64,000 bases of DNA from Cordilura impudica (GCA_963682025.1 OY821517.1:111241625-111305624), one strand, 5' to 3'. Positions 11,421 through 24,431 are shown, counted from the first letter of the stretch. Notes: generated from the letters alone by a model not told the origin. Translations and numbers: made by a program.

Positions 11421-12020
11421 TTTCCTATTTTTGTTAGCTTCCTATCAAAAAATAAATGACAAGTTTTTTAAGTATTTAATTTCAGTTCAGTTTTTGTCAA
11501 TAAAATATGTTTATAATAGTGTCTGAGTTTGGGTTGAAGTAACTGTATGTGAACTATGTTCAAGTAAAATACGGATTTTTATACCCTGTATAATACTTAG
11601 ACTTAGACCCACCTTTTATTATACTGATCGACTCAACATAACTTTTAGAGACGAATTAATGATGTCCTGTCTCTCTATCTATCTGTGTGTCTGTGTAAAC
11701 CTTGTAATTGGGGTTTCTTCTCGAAAATTTTTTATAAAATTATAAAGTCACAATTTTCGAGAAATTTAGATTTTTCTGGAAAAATATGCAAAAATTATAA
11801 TTGAGTTTTTTGAATACAGTTTTCTTATTTTAGGAAATTTCTAATTCGTTAATAATTTGCCGTTCTGTTCATTTTCTTAAGCGCTGTTTAGACACAACGA
11901 TTTTGCTTCGATCCACAAATTGAAGAAATTTGCGTTTACACACATCAATTTCCTTTCTATATTGATGCAATATCCATGTAAAATCGTTTTGTCTAAACAG
12001 AGCTTTATTCATCATTGTCA
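11421..12020. repeat. Spacer with an old family T fragment
   Basis: About 11578-11725 (ATACCCTG, then the TTATTATACTGATCGACTCA and TCTGTGTGTCTGTG-like blocks) is a diverged piece of the family T repeat seen at 17.3, 30.5 and 45.3 kb. The rest is AT-rich without a gene. Confidence 0.45.
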
Positions 12021-13238
12021 TAAAGGGTCCGCCAAATAACTTTTTTTTTTTTTGAAAATGCTATAAAAAAAACTACTGAATATTATCTCAAATTTCTTTT
12101 TTTATTTGAAAGTACAATCCTTCCGGTTAATAATGGAAAATAATTTCATTCAAGTGGCTGCCTCGGCTGGCCATGCAGTAGCCTATACGATCGGTCCAAT
12201 TTTTAAACACATTATCGATTGTGTGCAGCTGTATTTCACCAATGGCTTCACAAATATTGTCCTTAAAAGCGTCAATTGTCTCTGGCTTGTTGGCGTAATA
12301 CTTATCTTTGAGGGCACCCAACAAATAACAGGCCAACGGTGTCAAATCGCAGCTCCGAAATGGCCAAATAACATCAGCTCTGTGGCTGATAAAATGATCC
12401 TCAAAATTCCTCTTCAATTTTTGTGAATAAAAATTCGTTCAACATGGCCCGATAATGATCGCCATTGACTGTAACCTTGCTCATTTTCGAAGAAAAATGG
12501 CCCAGTTATGCCTCTGGAACAAAATCCGCCCCAAACAGAGACTCGTTTTGGGTGTATCGGATTTTCACTGTATGCATGCGGGTTTTCTGTGCCCCAAATG
12601 CGACAATTTTGCTTGCTTACATACCCGCCAAGATCAAAATGAGCTTCTTCTGAAAATATGATTTTTTTTGGCAAAATCGGCATCTTCTGTAAGTCGATCG
12701 CAGGGCCACTTAGCGAAGCGAAAACGCATTGGATGGTCAGTTGGCTTCAACTCCTGAACCAATTGGACTTTGTATGGCGTCATACCAAGATCTCTATGCT
12801 AAATTCGTCTCAATGATGCCTCCGAAATGTTCAATTCTTGAGAACGCCGGTGAATTGATGTTGATGGCGCTTCACGCACACTTTCTGCCACATCAGCTAT
12901 ACTCTCGGGTGTACGCACTGTTCTTGGCTTTTCACTCTTTGGTTTATCGATGAGGATGCCAGTTTGTTTCACGTTTTTCACAAGATAACGAACATACGGA
13001 TCTGACGGTGCTTCACTTCTTCCAAAATCAGTACGCAATTTTCATACACATTCTGCAACATTACCATGATTTTCAAAGTAATGTCGCAATATTTCCCAGC
13101 ATTGTTCAAGCGTACACACAACCATATTCGTTCAGCGGAAGGATAATACTAATTATCTGTCAAATCAGACATCAGCTAAGTGTTACCATTCACGAAATAA
13201 ACACTAGTTGAAAAAAAAGTTAGATAGCGGACCCTTTA
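12021..13238 (-). mobile_element. DD41D (rosa-like) Tc1/mariner element, copy 2, complete ends
   Basis: Terminal inverted repeats AAGGGTCCGCCAAATAAC at 12023 and its complement ending GCGGACCCTT at 13236, flanked by TA at 12021-12022 and 13237-13238. Length 1,214 bp, about 85 bp shorter than copy 3 because of an internal deletion at about 12402. Confidence 0.9.
12127..13125 (-). pseudogene. DD41D transposase pseudogene
   Basis: Transposase of the element above, start at 13125 (MVVYT-type N-terminus by comparison with copy 3), stop at 12127. Readable blocks: TDFGRSEAPSDPYVRYL and the helix-turn-helix region (13038-12799), FSEEAHFDLGGYVSKQNCRI with the first acidic catalytic position (12683-12414), and PFRSCDLTPLACYLLGALKD (12417-12127). 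The third catalytic Asp in PLDYYLW is changed to Ala (PLACYLL), and the QQDGATCH block with the second Asp is removed by the deletion near 12402. Frames are also shifted, so the copy cannot be active. Confidence 0.85.
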
Positions 13239-13239
13239 T

Positions 13240-13270
<31 letters not shown>

Positions 13271-13439
13271 GTACAGTCATGGCATTTCTAGGTGTAAATA
13301 TGTATCACTTCTATGTCTCCAAAAATGCATTTCCTACGTTCGTATTTAGATTTTCCCCAGTTAGACCTTAATGAAAACAGCGACGAATACGATCAAAGTT
13401 ATCAGGGATTATGGAAGGTTTTTATTTATTTATTTTTAT
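13239..13439. other. Poly-T and AT-rich spacer
   Basis: A long T tract (13247-13270) follows the DD41D element. No gene recognised. Confidence 0.4.
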
Positions 13440-14920
13440 TTATTTGGTTTATTTGGTTTCCTGCACAACAAGACTAAGAGTCTTATAATTAAAGTACAGG
13501 ATCGGTATAATGTGATACAGTATTTAATGAAAATATAACATAGTTTATAATTTGTATAAAAATAAGATAACAAATATTATTTTACATACATATAATAAAA
13601 ACAAAGCAAAGTTTAAGCAATATTTAAATGGGATTGAAAAATTGGAAAACCTGTTTCCCAAAATGTCCTGCGTTGCTTAAATATTGTAATGTTGGCGGTA
13701 GCAAGTTCCAAAGACGTATGCATTGTATATGGATCTGCCATTCAGAGACCAAACCTTTATGATTATTTGAATTATAGAATTATTTCCTCTTGAATTAGAA
13801 AAGAATATTCGATTAAAAAGATATGTAGGCTCACATATATGTTATTGTAGATTGTCTGTCTGAGAGTAGGCCCATATTCTTGACATCTTTTCCAATTTGC
13901 TGGTGCAATAACCTTTCAAGTACTTTAGGCAAGTGATGATAATAGTGTTAATATTATGGGTAATTTGAGTTGAGGAATAATTTCCTTTAAGAATCTGGGA
14001 CGTATGTTATCAGAACCAACAGCATTAGATTTCACAGCTTGGCATGTGAAGAGTACTTCCAGTTGGTTTACGCATTAAAAACAAAAAGCATTTTCCGATA
14101 AAGTTGAACTAATATCAGTATTGTGGGTATAATATCCACCGTTTATGGGCATGTCAGGGATATTTGTAAAAGATTCGTTAAGCGAATCAATATTTATTTC
14201 AGAATTGATAATTTCCTTAGATTTGCCGACACCAATTTCTCGTATCAATTACCACGTTTTTTAGAGTGTGCAGCAGAAATAAATAGGCTAGAGTATTATG
14301 CAGATTTAGAGGTTTTTTAATTTTATTTACTTGTTTTAGCTATGTCTAGCTTTGGAATATTGGTCATATAAATTATCTGTTTTAAACAGTTTCCGACTTT
14401 TAAAAGCTTTATCCCTTTCACAGATTTTATCCTTAATCTGCTGATTGAACCAAGGTTTAGTTTTTTTATTATATTTTGTTGTTTTTATAGGTACAGATTT
14501 GTGGAACACATGTGTCAAATTTTGTTCTAAAAAACTGACCTGATTGTCAACCGAAGGCATGTAGTAAATGGAGCCCCAATCGATTTTAGATAATTCGAAT
14601 AACATCGCGTTTCGATCCATTTGTTTAAAATCATAATAAGTAACAACGTCATCCACCACTTGCATTTTAAAGTCAAATGATAGAAAAATTAAGTCGTGTT
14701 TTGAAAAACAAGGTGCTGAGAGCTGATCATAAAGTAAAATTTTCTTTTTGCTACTGACAAAGAAAAGATCAAGTAATGAGTTACTTGTAGCAGTAAAATG
14801 AGTTGCAACTGTAATGTTAGTTGGATATAGGCCAATTGATTGCATTATGTCTAGTAAAATAGTCTCATTCATAACGTTTGAATTAAAATCCCCACATATT
14901 ATTTGGTACCGTATAAGAGA
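13440..14920 (-). pseudogene. LINE ORF2 relic with RT core deleted
   Basis: Minus-strand non-LTR retrotransposon fragment. It starts with the endonuclease motif ICGDFNSNVMNET (about 14915-14870), runs through the endonuclease C-terminus and linker in one open frame (14872-14336, with LLDLFFVSSKKK, SKHDLIFLSF and KPWFNQQIKDKICERDKAFK), continues in broken frames to the RT N-terminal motif KSNAVGSDNIRP (about 14030-13995), then jumps to C-terminal sequence (CQEYGPTLRQTI, about 13880, and LWNLLPPTLQYLSN, about 13720). The catalytic YxDD part of RT is missing. ORF1 and the 5' part of the endonuclease are also absent. The protein style is jockey/CR1-like. Confidence 0.8.
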
Positions 14921-15057
14921 AGCAAAACCTGAAGTTCACAGTAGAAAAAAACAATTTGGAAATTACATTTAGTTTTTAGAACTTATTTAATAAAACTAAA
15001 CTGAAAAAAAATTTGCGATTTTTTGTCAAAAACAGGAACACATAAAAAAATTTACAC

Positions 15058-15440
15058 CACTATGTGGTATGATGTCTTTAACTACCAAACATATTTGACA
15101 TATAGCGCCCTCTTATTATACCGATGGACTTGGAATCGATTTCTGAGTTCACTTAGCGATGTCCATCCGTCCTTCTCTCTGCCTTTCCGTATGTCCATCT
15201 ATTCATCTATTCGTCCGTCTGTGAGTCCAAAAATCAGAAATATTGCACAGATTTTTCTATAATTTGGTTTATACATCCTTTTGCAAAAACTAAGTAACTT
15301 TACCAAATATGATGAGAATCGGTACATTTTTCGATTATAGCATCTGATATGAACTTAGTAAAAATTTCAGTCAGATTTTGGTAAAGCATATTTTTTATAC
15401 CCAATTAATTGGACCTAAGACCAATTTTCTAAACGCAAGG
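15058..15440 (+). repeat. Family T dispersed repeat, old fragment
   Basis: Contains the landmarks CACTATGTGGTATGAT, a TTATTATACCGATGGACTTG block and TCCATCCGTCC-type sequence, then the AATTGGACCTAAGACC end, all diverged from the copies at 17.3, 30.5 and 45.3 kb. Non-coding. Confidence 0.6.
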
Positions 15441-16849
15441 AATTTTCTTATTTGTTTTTATTTATTTATTTTTTTTTTTTTTGCATGGTGTAAATAATTA
15501 TAATTTCAGTCACAGTTTCTTTCTCGAGAAATTTTCATTTTATAAATTCTCGGCTCTCAGGAAATTTTAAACCAAGAATGCGCAAAATTGGAAGTATTTG
15601 GAAAACAAAGATTCTTAAAATATTTGTAAAATTATGACTTTCAATAAAATAATTATTTCTTACCAATTTTTTTAATAGTGCTTTCCAATAACAAAATTTA
15701 TTATTCTTAGCACATAAATCTATGAAGAAGCTTATAGCGAATTATTTTTAAAAATTTATCATAGGAGTCTTTGCATTTGCATATGTGTATCAAGTAATTC
15801 ATGTTATCTGTGACAACTTGATACATATTATAGAAAATCGCAAAAATCTTTTTTTTTTTAAGTTGCTTCTTTTGTGTAATTTATGATTTAAAAATTTATT
15901 CAACAATTTATCGTTGAATCTGTTAGCTGTGATTTATTTTATAGTATTTATTATTTTATAAAATAAATACACACATTAGTAAAATAAAATACATATAGTT
16001 TGAAAAGGGTTCTTTTTTTTAATAATCAAAACTAATTTATTTATAAAACCAATTTACTAAGGGCAACCAAAATAAGCAGAACATTTTGGAATTGTTAGAC
16101 TCATTTCAAAAAAGATGAATAGAAACAGATCGCCTTATTTCAGATATGTACAAAAAAAAATGGCATGTTTAAATTCCTCTGCAACAGTACTGGATCGCCT
16201 TTTTGGAGGTAGTCACAGTCTTAAAATCAGAGCCGCTACAAAAGATTTTGAAATTTCGTCCACAATACGCTAGATAAATATACACACCATCTAATTCTTG
16301 ATAAACTGGTTGCATAACTTGCTGCAGTTGATGAGTTTCAAAAAATCTGATTTTATACTAAAAAGCGTATACATATCTACTACAAAGGTTTTAGACTTCC
16401 GAAAAGTATGATTATGTTATGGAATTAAATGTTTGTATATAAACTAAAACATAATATTAAAAAACCAAAATAAGGAGACCAGTATTTCACTACATGAATG
16501 GAAAAGTTGGAGAAACTGTAGATAACTGAATCTGCATGTATATATATAATAATGAAATTTGCATTATTTTGAACTGGAAAAAGACAAGACACTTATCCAG
16601 CCGAAAGGGCCAAAATAATGATCAAATATAAACATCATTTAAATGTTCAGTCGAAAGAGACTTATATACTGTTACTAGTAATGGCGCAGTGTTAATGAAG
16701 CAATTCGGAATATTAACTCCTTCCATTCCGCATTTATTTTAAAATCACGTAGTCCTATTTGGGGTTACAAAAGTTTTCTGTATTAAACCATTTTATATTA
16801 ACCTGTATTAAACCATTTTATAAAGATTAAGATGAAAGATGGATGCAGT
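15441..16849. other. AT-rich spacer, no gene recognised
   Basis: Scattered short frames only. A piece at about 16150-16270 could belong to the hAT relic that follows, but I see no diagnostic motif. Confidence 0.4.
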
Positions 16850-17200
16850 CTGATGTGAAATTGTATTCTTCAAAAAATAAGTTGTTGCTGTTAACTTTAA
16901 ATTAGAAAATTTGCTGGGGTAGCTTAAGGAAGCTATCATTAAAGCTGTGGAAATAGAATATCAAAAAGTTTTTAAAGAAATGATAAATTGCTTGGAGCCT
17001 GCTAAGGTTGCTGTGGAGGAGCGCAACAGATATAATGCAAATATATTGACCAGCGCAGGTACACTTAATTTTTTGTTTAATAATTTAAAAAATCAAAATA
17101 GAAACATGGTCAATTAGATTTCAGAGAAATTGAAAGCTCATATATTTTAAGTCGCTCTGTGGCTGAAATTTTGATTTCATTGGCCAAAAGTCAAATTTTT
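16850..17200 (+). pseudogene. Possible hAT transposase relic
   Basis: A plus-strand stretch reads EIEYQKVFKEMINCLEPAKV, then AVEERNRYNANILTSAGTLN and FLFNNLKNQN. This resembles the hAT transposase segment with the pattern LxPxKVAVExLxRRxANLLTAEGxLxF. It is flanked by stops (for example after NRNMVN) and no catalytic residues, terminal repeats or dimerisation domain are recognised. Call rests on one block recalled from the family. Confidence 0.45.
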
Positions 17201-17325
17201 TGTCTCCGATTTTTTTAAATTTTAAAACTCCAATTTGTAGCTAATACATCCAGATTCACCTGGCCAAAGAATTAGATAAACTACTGCTGGTTGTGGGCAT
17301 GGCTTGCTGTTAAACACAACTATTT

Positions 17326-18107
17326 TTATACCCTATACCACTATGTGGTTTGGGTATAATGACTTTGTGCTGCTGTTTATAACAACCAAAAATATTTGAC
17401 CTACACCCATCTTTAATTATACCGATCGAATCAGAATCACTATCTGATTCGATTTAAAGACGTCCATCCGTCCGTCCGTCCGTGTGTGTGTCCATGTAAA
17501 GCTTGTAATCAAACTGCAGGTCGCACTTATGAACATATTTCGATGAAATTTGGTATTTGATCTTCTATCGGCCATGGGATGAACGCTATTCAGACCTAGC
17601 CCCCATACAAATGACCCCTATGAAATCAACATATATTGCCATAAGATCCAAATTCTCATACAAATCTTAGTCAAATTGGGTTTGTATGTATATTATATCC
17701 ATTAATCAGTAGTCCAAAAATAATCCCTATTGGACAACTCTTAGTCATAGTCCCCATATAGAGCTGCTTCCCGATCTTCACTTAAATCTATCAAAAAACA
17801 AAAATATTGCACTGATTCTTCTCAAATTTTGTTTGTATATATTTTTGCAAAATACAAGAGACTTTACCAAACATGATCAGGATCGGTCCATTTTTGGACC
17901 AAGTCCCTATATAGATATAGCATCCGATATGAACTTTTTCATATCTGCAGCCAAAAAAATTAATAAAGATCCCACTCAAATTTGGTTTTTGCTTATTTTC
18001 TATGTCCAGTTAGTTGGGCCTAAGAGATAGGGTCTCGAAACGCATGGTATAGGGTATCGTATAGTCGGTCAAGACCGACTATAATTTTCTTACTTGTTTT
18101 GTTTTTA
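17326..18107 (+). repeat. Family T dispersed repeat, full copy
   Basis: Non-coding repeat of about 785 bp. It begins TTTTTATACCCTATACCAC, contains a (GTCC)n microsatellite at about 17465-17490, and ends CGACTATAATTTTCTTACTT plus GTTT. Nearly identical to the copies at 30546 and 45339, except for a deletion of about 25 bp near 17590. The short open frames inside recur in each copy and are not genes. Confidence 0.85.
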
Positions 18108-18593
18108 ATAGATTTAAGTGAAGATCGGGAAGCAGCTCTATATGGGGTCAAAGGGAGCATTTTTGGACTACTCATTAGTGGATGTAATGAAGGCATACAA
18201 ACCCAATTTGAGTAAGATCTATATGACAATTTGGATCTTATGACAATTTATGTCGATTTCATATGGGTAATTTGTATGGGGGCTAGGTCTGAACATGGAC
18301 CGATTCTCACCGACTTCAATAGCGTTCATCCCATGGCCGATAAAAGCTTATATACCAAATTTCATCAAAATATATTCATATTTTCGACCTGCAGTTTGAT
18401 TACAAGCTTTACATGGACACACAGACGGACGGACGGACGGACGGACGGACGGACGGACATTGTTAAATCAACTCAGAAAGTGATTCTGATTCGATCGGAA
18501 TAATTAAAGTTTGTCTAGGTCAAATATTTTTGGTTGTTACAAACAGCAGCACAAAGTCATTATACCCAAACCACATAGTGGTATAGGGTATAA
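18108..18593 (-). repeat. Family T dispersed repeat, inverted 5' part
   Basis: Reverse-complement copy of the first two thirds of family T, ending GGTATAGGGTATAAAAA at 18593, with a (GGAC)n tract at 18425-18460. Together with the copy at 17326 it makes arms of about 480 bp around a spacer of about 300 bp. Confidence 0.85.
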
Positions 18594-19642
18594 AAACGCG
18601 AAATAATTATTTTTGTAAACAATTATTGAATAACTTAGATTAAAGATAAAATTGATGAAGAAAAAAAATAGCAACTATATTCGCGGTATTTTAAAGTTAG
18701 AATTTCATAAAAACAAAAATGTCGAAAAAAGAAACCTAAAATTATTTTTTCGATTAATGATTGCATGCGTTTTATTATTTGCACAGTGTTGCGAAATAAA
18801 AAAAACCTTATTCTATAAAAACATTACATCTGAATACATAAAATTAAAATAAAAAAAAAACAAAAATGGTTCCAAGGTGTAAAGTAATTTCACAGAGGTC
18901 TGAAAACATAGAATATAAAAATAAAAAAGAAAGTAATATTTGTATTGTCGAAAATTTAATTAAATTTTGACAAAATTTTAACATCACCCAGACAACTGTG
19001 CTAGAATTAAAAGAGATCATTAAAAATTGAATAAAACCCGCATGAATTTTATGTAAACGAAACACAATCGAATTCCAAAACATCATGTTAAATGTTAACA
19101 AATACAAGATCAACAATAACATGCATTTCAACTAGGAGACGTCAACAAAATTCTCTCTCCATCAAGCAGCTCTATGGAAAGCCTTCTATCGCTCAGCAAG
19201 TTAGTCTTCGATATTGTTTTTGTATTTATGTCAAACAAAGAATATATCCAAATTAATAATAAGAAAAAAGAAAAGAAGAAAGTGAACTCTCTCAAAACTA
19301 TATTTTCCTCTTTCCCTCTAAATCATTTTTTTTTAATTGTATATTTTTTTATCTTGTAATGTTATTTAAATTTTAAATATCATGAAATAAAATCTTTGGA
19401 TATTTTGTATTTTTTATTTTTAATTTTAAATGGTGGCTATTTAGAACTGGTTTTATATTTAAATTGTTGCATATTTGATCTTAATTATTAAAATAAACGC
19501 CACCGATATCGTAGATTTTATACAAAAATTAATATTTTTACATTTTAAAACACTTTGTCGAATTATAGTTATTGATCTAAAGAATTTCATCTTCAAAGTA
19601 GTGTAAATTAACCAACAAAAAAAAAGCAGTTCTGAATATATA
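18594..19642. other. AT-rich spacer, no gene recognised
   Basis: Short frames at 18652-18852, 18844-19131 and 19174-19359 are Lys/Phe/Leu-rich by base composition and show no motif. Confidence 0.4.
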
Positions 19643-19771
19643 GGCCGTATGCAAAAAAATTTAAGTGTTTGAAGTACTACTACTAGACTAATAGACTATA
19701 TTGTATGTTTATCATACAAAATTGTTGATAAAGTCTACCTGAAGTACACTTAAATTTTTTTGCATACGGCC
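19643..19771. mobile_element. 129-bp MITE-like hairpin element
   Basis: Perfect 25-bp terminal inverted repeats starting GGCCGTATGCAAAAAAATTT (19643-19667 and 19747-19771) around 79 bp. No coding capacity. Superfamily not determined because no clear target duplication is visible. Confidence 0.65.
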
Positions 19772-21560
19772 CATAGAAGTTATTTCTAGTTATAAAAAGG
19801 GCGTGTATTTTTAATTTTTTTTTTGTTGTCAATTCTCAACTGAAGAATACATTCTTTTTGATCTCCATGACAATTTCGAGTGTACCAATATACTTTAGTT
19901 AATTAAATAAATAAATCGTATTTAATACTGAGTGAATTTTAAAATCGCAGAAAGGAAAACTATTTATAATATAATAGGTAAATATATTTGCTGAATCTTT
20001 ATTGAATTTCTTAACAAACAATTTATTGCACATAAAATTTTTTAAATATTTTGGATAATTGTGTTTCTACTTTTTTTTGTGACTTATAATTGCACTATTA
20101 TGAATAAAATCTTTTATGCTGCACGAATAAATACTCCTAGACTTTTTATAAAGGGTTGAGAAAATGATTCGGTTTGGGTTCCTTTTAAATTTTTTTCGTG
20201 TTTCGAAGAAAATTGTTTGGGATGGTTTTGAGCACGGGTCCTTAACACCATGGCCATTTTGTATTGTTATTTCTCTAATACGCATCAATTAAATTTCAAA
20301 ATCCGCGGTCTTATAAATTTCCATTGGGGAAATCAATAGATATTAAATTTTTTCCATATATTCCTATTTTATAGCCTGACTCTAACTCAGGGACTCCTTA
20401 ATAAAATGGTAATGTTGATTTGTTTGACATGGGTCAAGAACCTCCCCACACCACACGGGTCAAGCCAACATTATTAATTATTTATTTTACCACTAAATTA
20501 TTTTAGATAGTGTTTTATATCTGGCCATCGAATTGGCTCTATTGGTTGCATCTGCGCTGTGCTTATAATTTTATTCTCTTCTCCTCATAATAAAAATTTT
20601 GTACTTCATAGTTTACGCAATACTGTTTCTGTCAGCACCACACCTCCATTACACTCTACAAAGATATTTTTTAACGTGACTAAATCACAGATAGTTATTT
20701 TTTGAAAAGGTCCAGAGTTGGTATAAAATACAAAATATACCTAAAAAAAAATTACTGTACACCAAGCTTTCGTCTTCTAAGAAATCTATTAATTTCAAGT
20801 ATATAAATCGCCCAAAAATATCAGGAAATAATTAAATAATTTTTTAAAGTGCTCAAATTTGGAATACAAAAAATATGGTGATGTGGAGAAATTATTTATT
20901 TTTATTTTTTTTTACTTAAAAAACAGATCCTGCCAAACACTACACCTAACTATATGTCATACTTATAAAATGGTCTAAAATTCATGCATATTTCAACTCT
21001 GAAATTATATTATTCTTTATCCAAAAAGTATTAGTTTTAGGTACCCAAACACTACCACGAATGTTGGCAGAAAATGTTATAGAGCTGAATATATACTGGA
21101 CAAAACTTTGGTCAAATTTGTACGTATAATATACTGCAACTTTGTGCTCTAAACAATAATATTCCGACATGTTATTATTGTTATTTAATCAAAAAATGAT
21201 TTTATATTCAATGCTGCGAACTTCACGATCGGGTTGGCCATAATACAACACCAAAACATACTGGTAAATTGCACTATAAAACAGGCATTCAGGGGGTGGT
21301 GCGAAATTCCAAGTGAATTTAAAGTACAACGTATATGTATGTAGTATAGTAAAACCTTCATAGAGTTTGACATTCGCAAGCCAAACATTTTTTATTTTTA
21401 TTATCTTTTAAATTTTTTTCTCTCATATTGATGCTTCCTTGCTTAATTTATCAGGTATAACTCACGAACCACTCAGCAAATCAAAGTTGGATCAATTTTA
21501 TTGAACGAAATCTTCCCACCAATTAAAGTTTATTTTCGACCTTTTTACTATATATTACTA
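19772..21560. other. AT-rich spacer, no gene recognised
   Basis: No recognisable coding sequence or repeat. Open frames at 20067-20288, 20982-21170 and 21185-21388 (minus) have no motif. Confidence 0.4.
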
Positions 21561-21898
21561 TGAATTTTTTAGAAATTAATCTAACGGGCTTTTTAACGTC
21601 CTGTTTCAAAATCAAATAAAAGATTATTTATTTTTTTCCATCCGACGTTTCGTTGGGATTATTCCACGGAGTCATCCGATCGATCTCAAAATTGGTCCAT
21701 ACACTTGCTGTGAAAAAAGATTAACTTTGACTTAGTCACGCGCAGTCACGCATAGTCCCGCACAGCCAAGGAGTGATTTAAACCCCATTTTCCCTCATCC
21801 AAAGAATCTGAAACTCGTTACATAGACTTGTTGTGACCAAAGATTAATTTTAAAATAGCCACGCAAAGTCACGCACAGTTACGGAAAGATTCAAAACT
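21561..21898. repeat. Short repeats and a retroelement-tail-like motif
   Basis: About 21640-21690 carries, on the minus strand, CGGATGACTCCGTGG and AACGAAACGTCGGATGG, a pattern common in SINE/LINE 3' tails. About 21730-21880 has repeated AGTCACGCRNAGT-type pieces. No gene. Confidence 0.35.
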
Positions 21899-22313
21899 CA
21901 TATCGCAACTCTACCTCTAAAGTGAGTCAACTCAAAATTTTCTTATTTTCACTTTTTGCAAGAAAACAATACACACGGTCATATTCACCCAATGTAAAAA
22001 TCTTACATCGATTTTTCGATTCTTTCGCAAAAAAAAAAAATACATTTGTAACCATCTTTGTGTCATAAGAGTAGCTTCTTTAGAATCCACTAAAAAGACA
22101 TATTTTGAGTTCTACCCAAAAGAATTGTTATTTTTGCTGATCACAGAAAAAATCGCAAAAACAACAACTGTTGTATACTTATTATTCGCAATTCTTTACA
22201 ACTAAACAAATATTTTTAAATTTTATGGTAAATTTAAAAAAACCCGTTTTTTGCCTCTACTGAAAATTTGTAAATTTAGAGTTCACTCACTTTAGAGGTA
22301 CAGATGCGATATG
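21899..22313. mobile_element. 415-bp MITE-like element with 42-bp terminal inverted repeats
   Basis: Left arm (21899-21940) and right arm (22271-22313) match as inverted repeats with about four mismatches. Both begin CATATCGCA and contain TACCTCTAAAGTGAGT. The interior is AT-rich without an open frame. Confidence 0.65.
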
Positions 22314-24175
22314 TAGAAGGAAATAAAGAGTTTTAATAAAAACTTTGACGCCCTATGTTCTTCGTGAACTTTTTATTTAAGTATTTTATGTACAATTTGT
22401 ATTTATATTATATCTAATTAAATAAAGGACATATATATATGTATATATAATAAAAACTTTATTTTTATGGGATATATTATTAATAAATTTTTTGAATAAC
22501 ATTACATATTCAGAGCGTATGATTATTATTTATTAGCATGGTAGAAGAAATTTATACACATGATATTTTTAGCATTAAATCAAACATATATCCGTTTGTT
22601 ATGCTATTTTTATCATGGATATATTAAAAAAAATTATCTTTTTAAGAAATCGTATATGCTGCTTGAGTTCTAGTTGAAAAACTAAACAAAGAAACATCAA
22701 GAAGAAGTTTGGCCTGATAACGCGAAGCCTTTATGGGTTCTACTATACTGGACTAGTACTTTGATTGTGTCTTGGAATTTCTCAACCACGAAGTGTTAAC
22801 CGAATGGAAATTCAATGAATTAAATTATGTTATAGGAACCAAAAAATATATTGAATTTACAAACTCAATAGAATATATATAAATTTTGTATTTGTCAATT
22901 TTGGAAACACAAAAATTATATAAGCGTCCATTATGAGACTACACAGAAAGGTGAAAATCGTTTCTTTGTTTTCATTTAGTTTTTTACCCAATTAAGAAAT
23001 AGCTCAAAATATAGAAATACAAAAATAAGCTAAATTTTTTGAATTTAAGAAACAGCTCTAATATCCAAGTTGTATAGAATAACACTACGACCCATTATGG
23101 AACGCCTTTCAAAAAACCGAGAACAATAAAGCTCAAATTCTAGTACGACGTATACGGTAGTAATAATTATCCTTCAATAACCCTATCAAAAAAAAATCCA
23201 GATACATTCATAAACATCACTAAACCATACACAATAATTGGCTAAAAATTTTCAACAGCATTTCCAGCAACAGAGTAATGCTAGTGATTCACATCTACTG
23301 GAAAATTTTTATTTTGCACCATTTATGAAGTGGTCACGGCGGCAGAGTTGGAAATATTCACCAAGTTAAAATATCTTTCAAATCCGCTAATAAATTGCAT
23401 GTTCAACTCATGTAGCTATTTTCACCTGCGGACAGTTCGGGTGTTATTTACTCACCACATAAAATATTTATACCCCAAAAAGAACAAAGAACTCCTTAAT
23501 TATCACGAACTGGTACAATAAGTGCAGCTTCATTTAAACACGTGGTTTCTGTTTGCCTGTTCGTCTGCCGAAAAAAAATTTGATCGAGTTTTAAGCCTTT
23601 TCCCATAACCCAATCGAGCTGAAACCTTGCAGGCAGACTCGCAGCGGCAATAAAAATTATGCAAAATATTTTCAATCGGATCGGAATCAATATCAAATAT
23701 CTCGCGTTCTATAACAGGGAGAGCTTTGACAATTGGTGTGATTGCATCTTTTGTTAATGTGAATAGTCATACCGAAAGAAAGGAAGTATAATAAAAACTG
23801 GTTTCATATATCGGTTAGTTTATTTTTTTATTTAAAATTAATTATAAGTATCTATAATACTAATAGGCTAGCCAATTTCCTGTGACCGGCGTTTTGTTCT
23901 ACCGTTTTATCCCGATTTTGACCAAACGTATATTATTTGAAAGGTATTTCTTTCAGAGTTCACAAAAAAATACACACTGAATAAAAAACTCGTACATATA
24001 TGTAAACAAACATAACTTAGACCAACACACACATTTTTTTTATTTTCATATCAAATATGTTTGTTTTTAAATTTACTTCATGACTTGTGTTCGTTTTAAA
24101 AGTTCGTTATTTACACGAACAATTTTCTATCACGTACTTTTTGTTTCGATCACACATAAACCACACAGATTCGAG
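22314..24175. other. AT-rich spacer, no gene recognised
   Basis: Open frames at 23330-23521 (plus) and 23496-23696 (minus) are motif-free. Nothing supported. Confidence 0.4.
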
Positions 24176-24375
24176 TGTTGCTTTATTTGAAGTTCGTGTT
24201 CTGGTACGTGTACTGAAAAAAAAAACAGAACATGTACAATAAACAGGTTCGAGTTCAGTTATATTTTAAGTCATGTTCTGGCTCGTGTACTAAGAAAAAA
24301 TAGAACATGTACATTAAACAGGTTCGAGTTCAGTTATATTTTAAGTCATGTTCTGGCTCGTGTACTGCGAAAAAT
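24176..24375. repeat. 75-bp tandem repeat, about 2.6 copies
   Basis: Units from GAACATGTACA at 24228 and 24303, with a partial earlier unit. Each contains AACAGGTTCGAGTTCAGTT and TCATGTTCTGGCTCGTGTAC. Non-coding. Confidence 0.75.
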
Positions 24376-24431
24376 TTAAACATCAATTCGCGATCTGATA
24401 CACCCCGATAAAAACGACGACAATTGTTTCA

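Noticed and set aside
17791..18503. Open frames repeated at 17.8-18.5, 30.7-31.3 and 45.8-46.1 kb as a conserved protein family
   Set aside because: They recur only because family T DNA recurs. They lie on both strands and several frames, with no motif and no consistent start.
21640..21690. CGGATGA...CGAAACGTC (minus) as a hammerhead
   Set aside because: Core U4 is G and the flanks do not pair as stem I. At most a ribozyme-like relic or tail motif.
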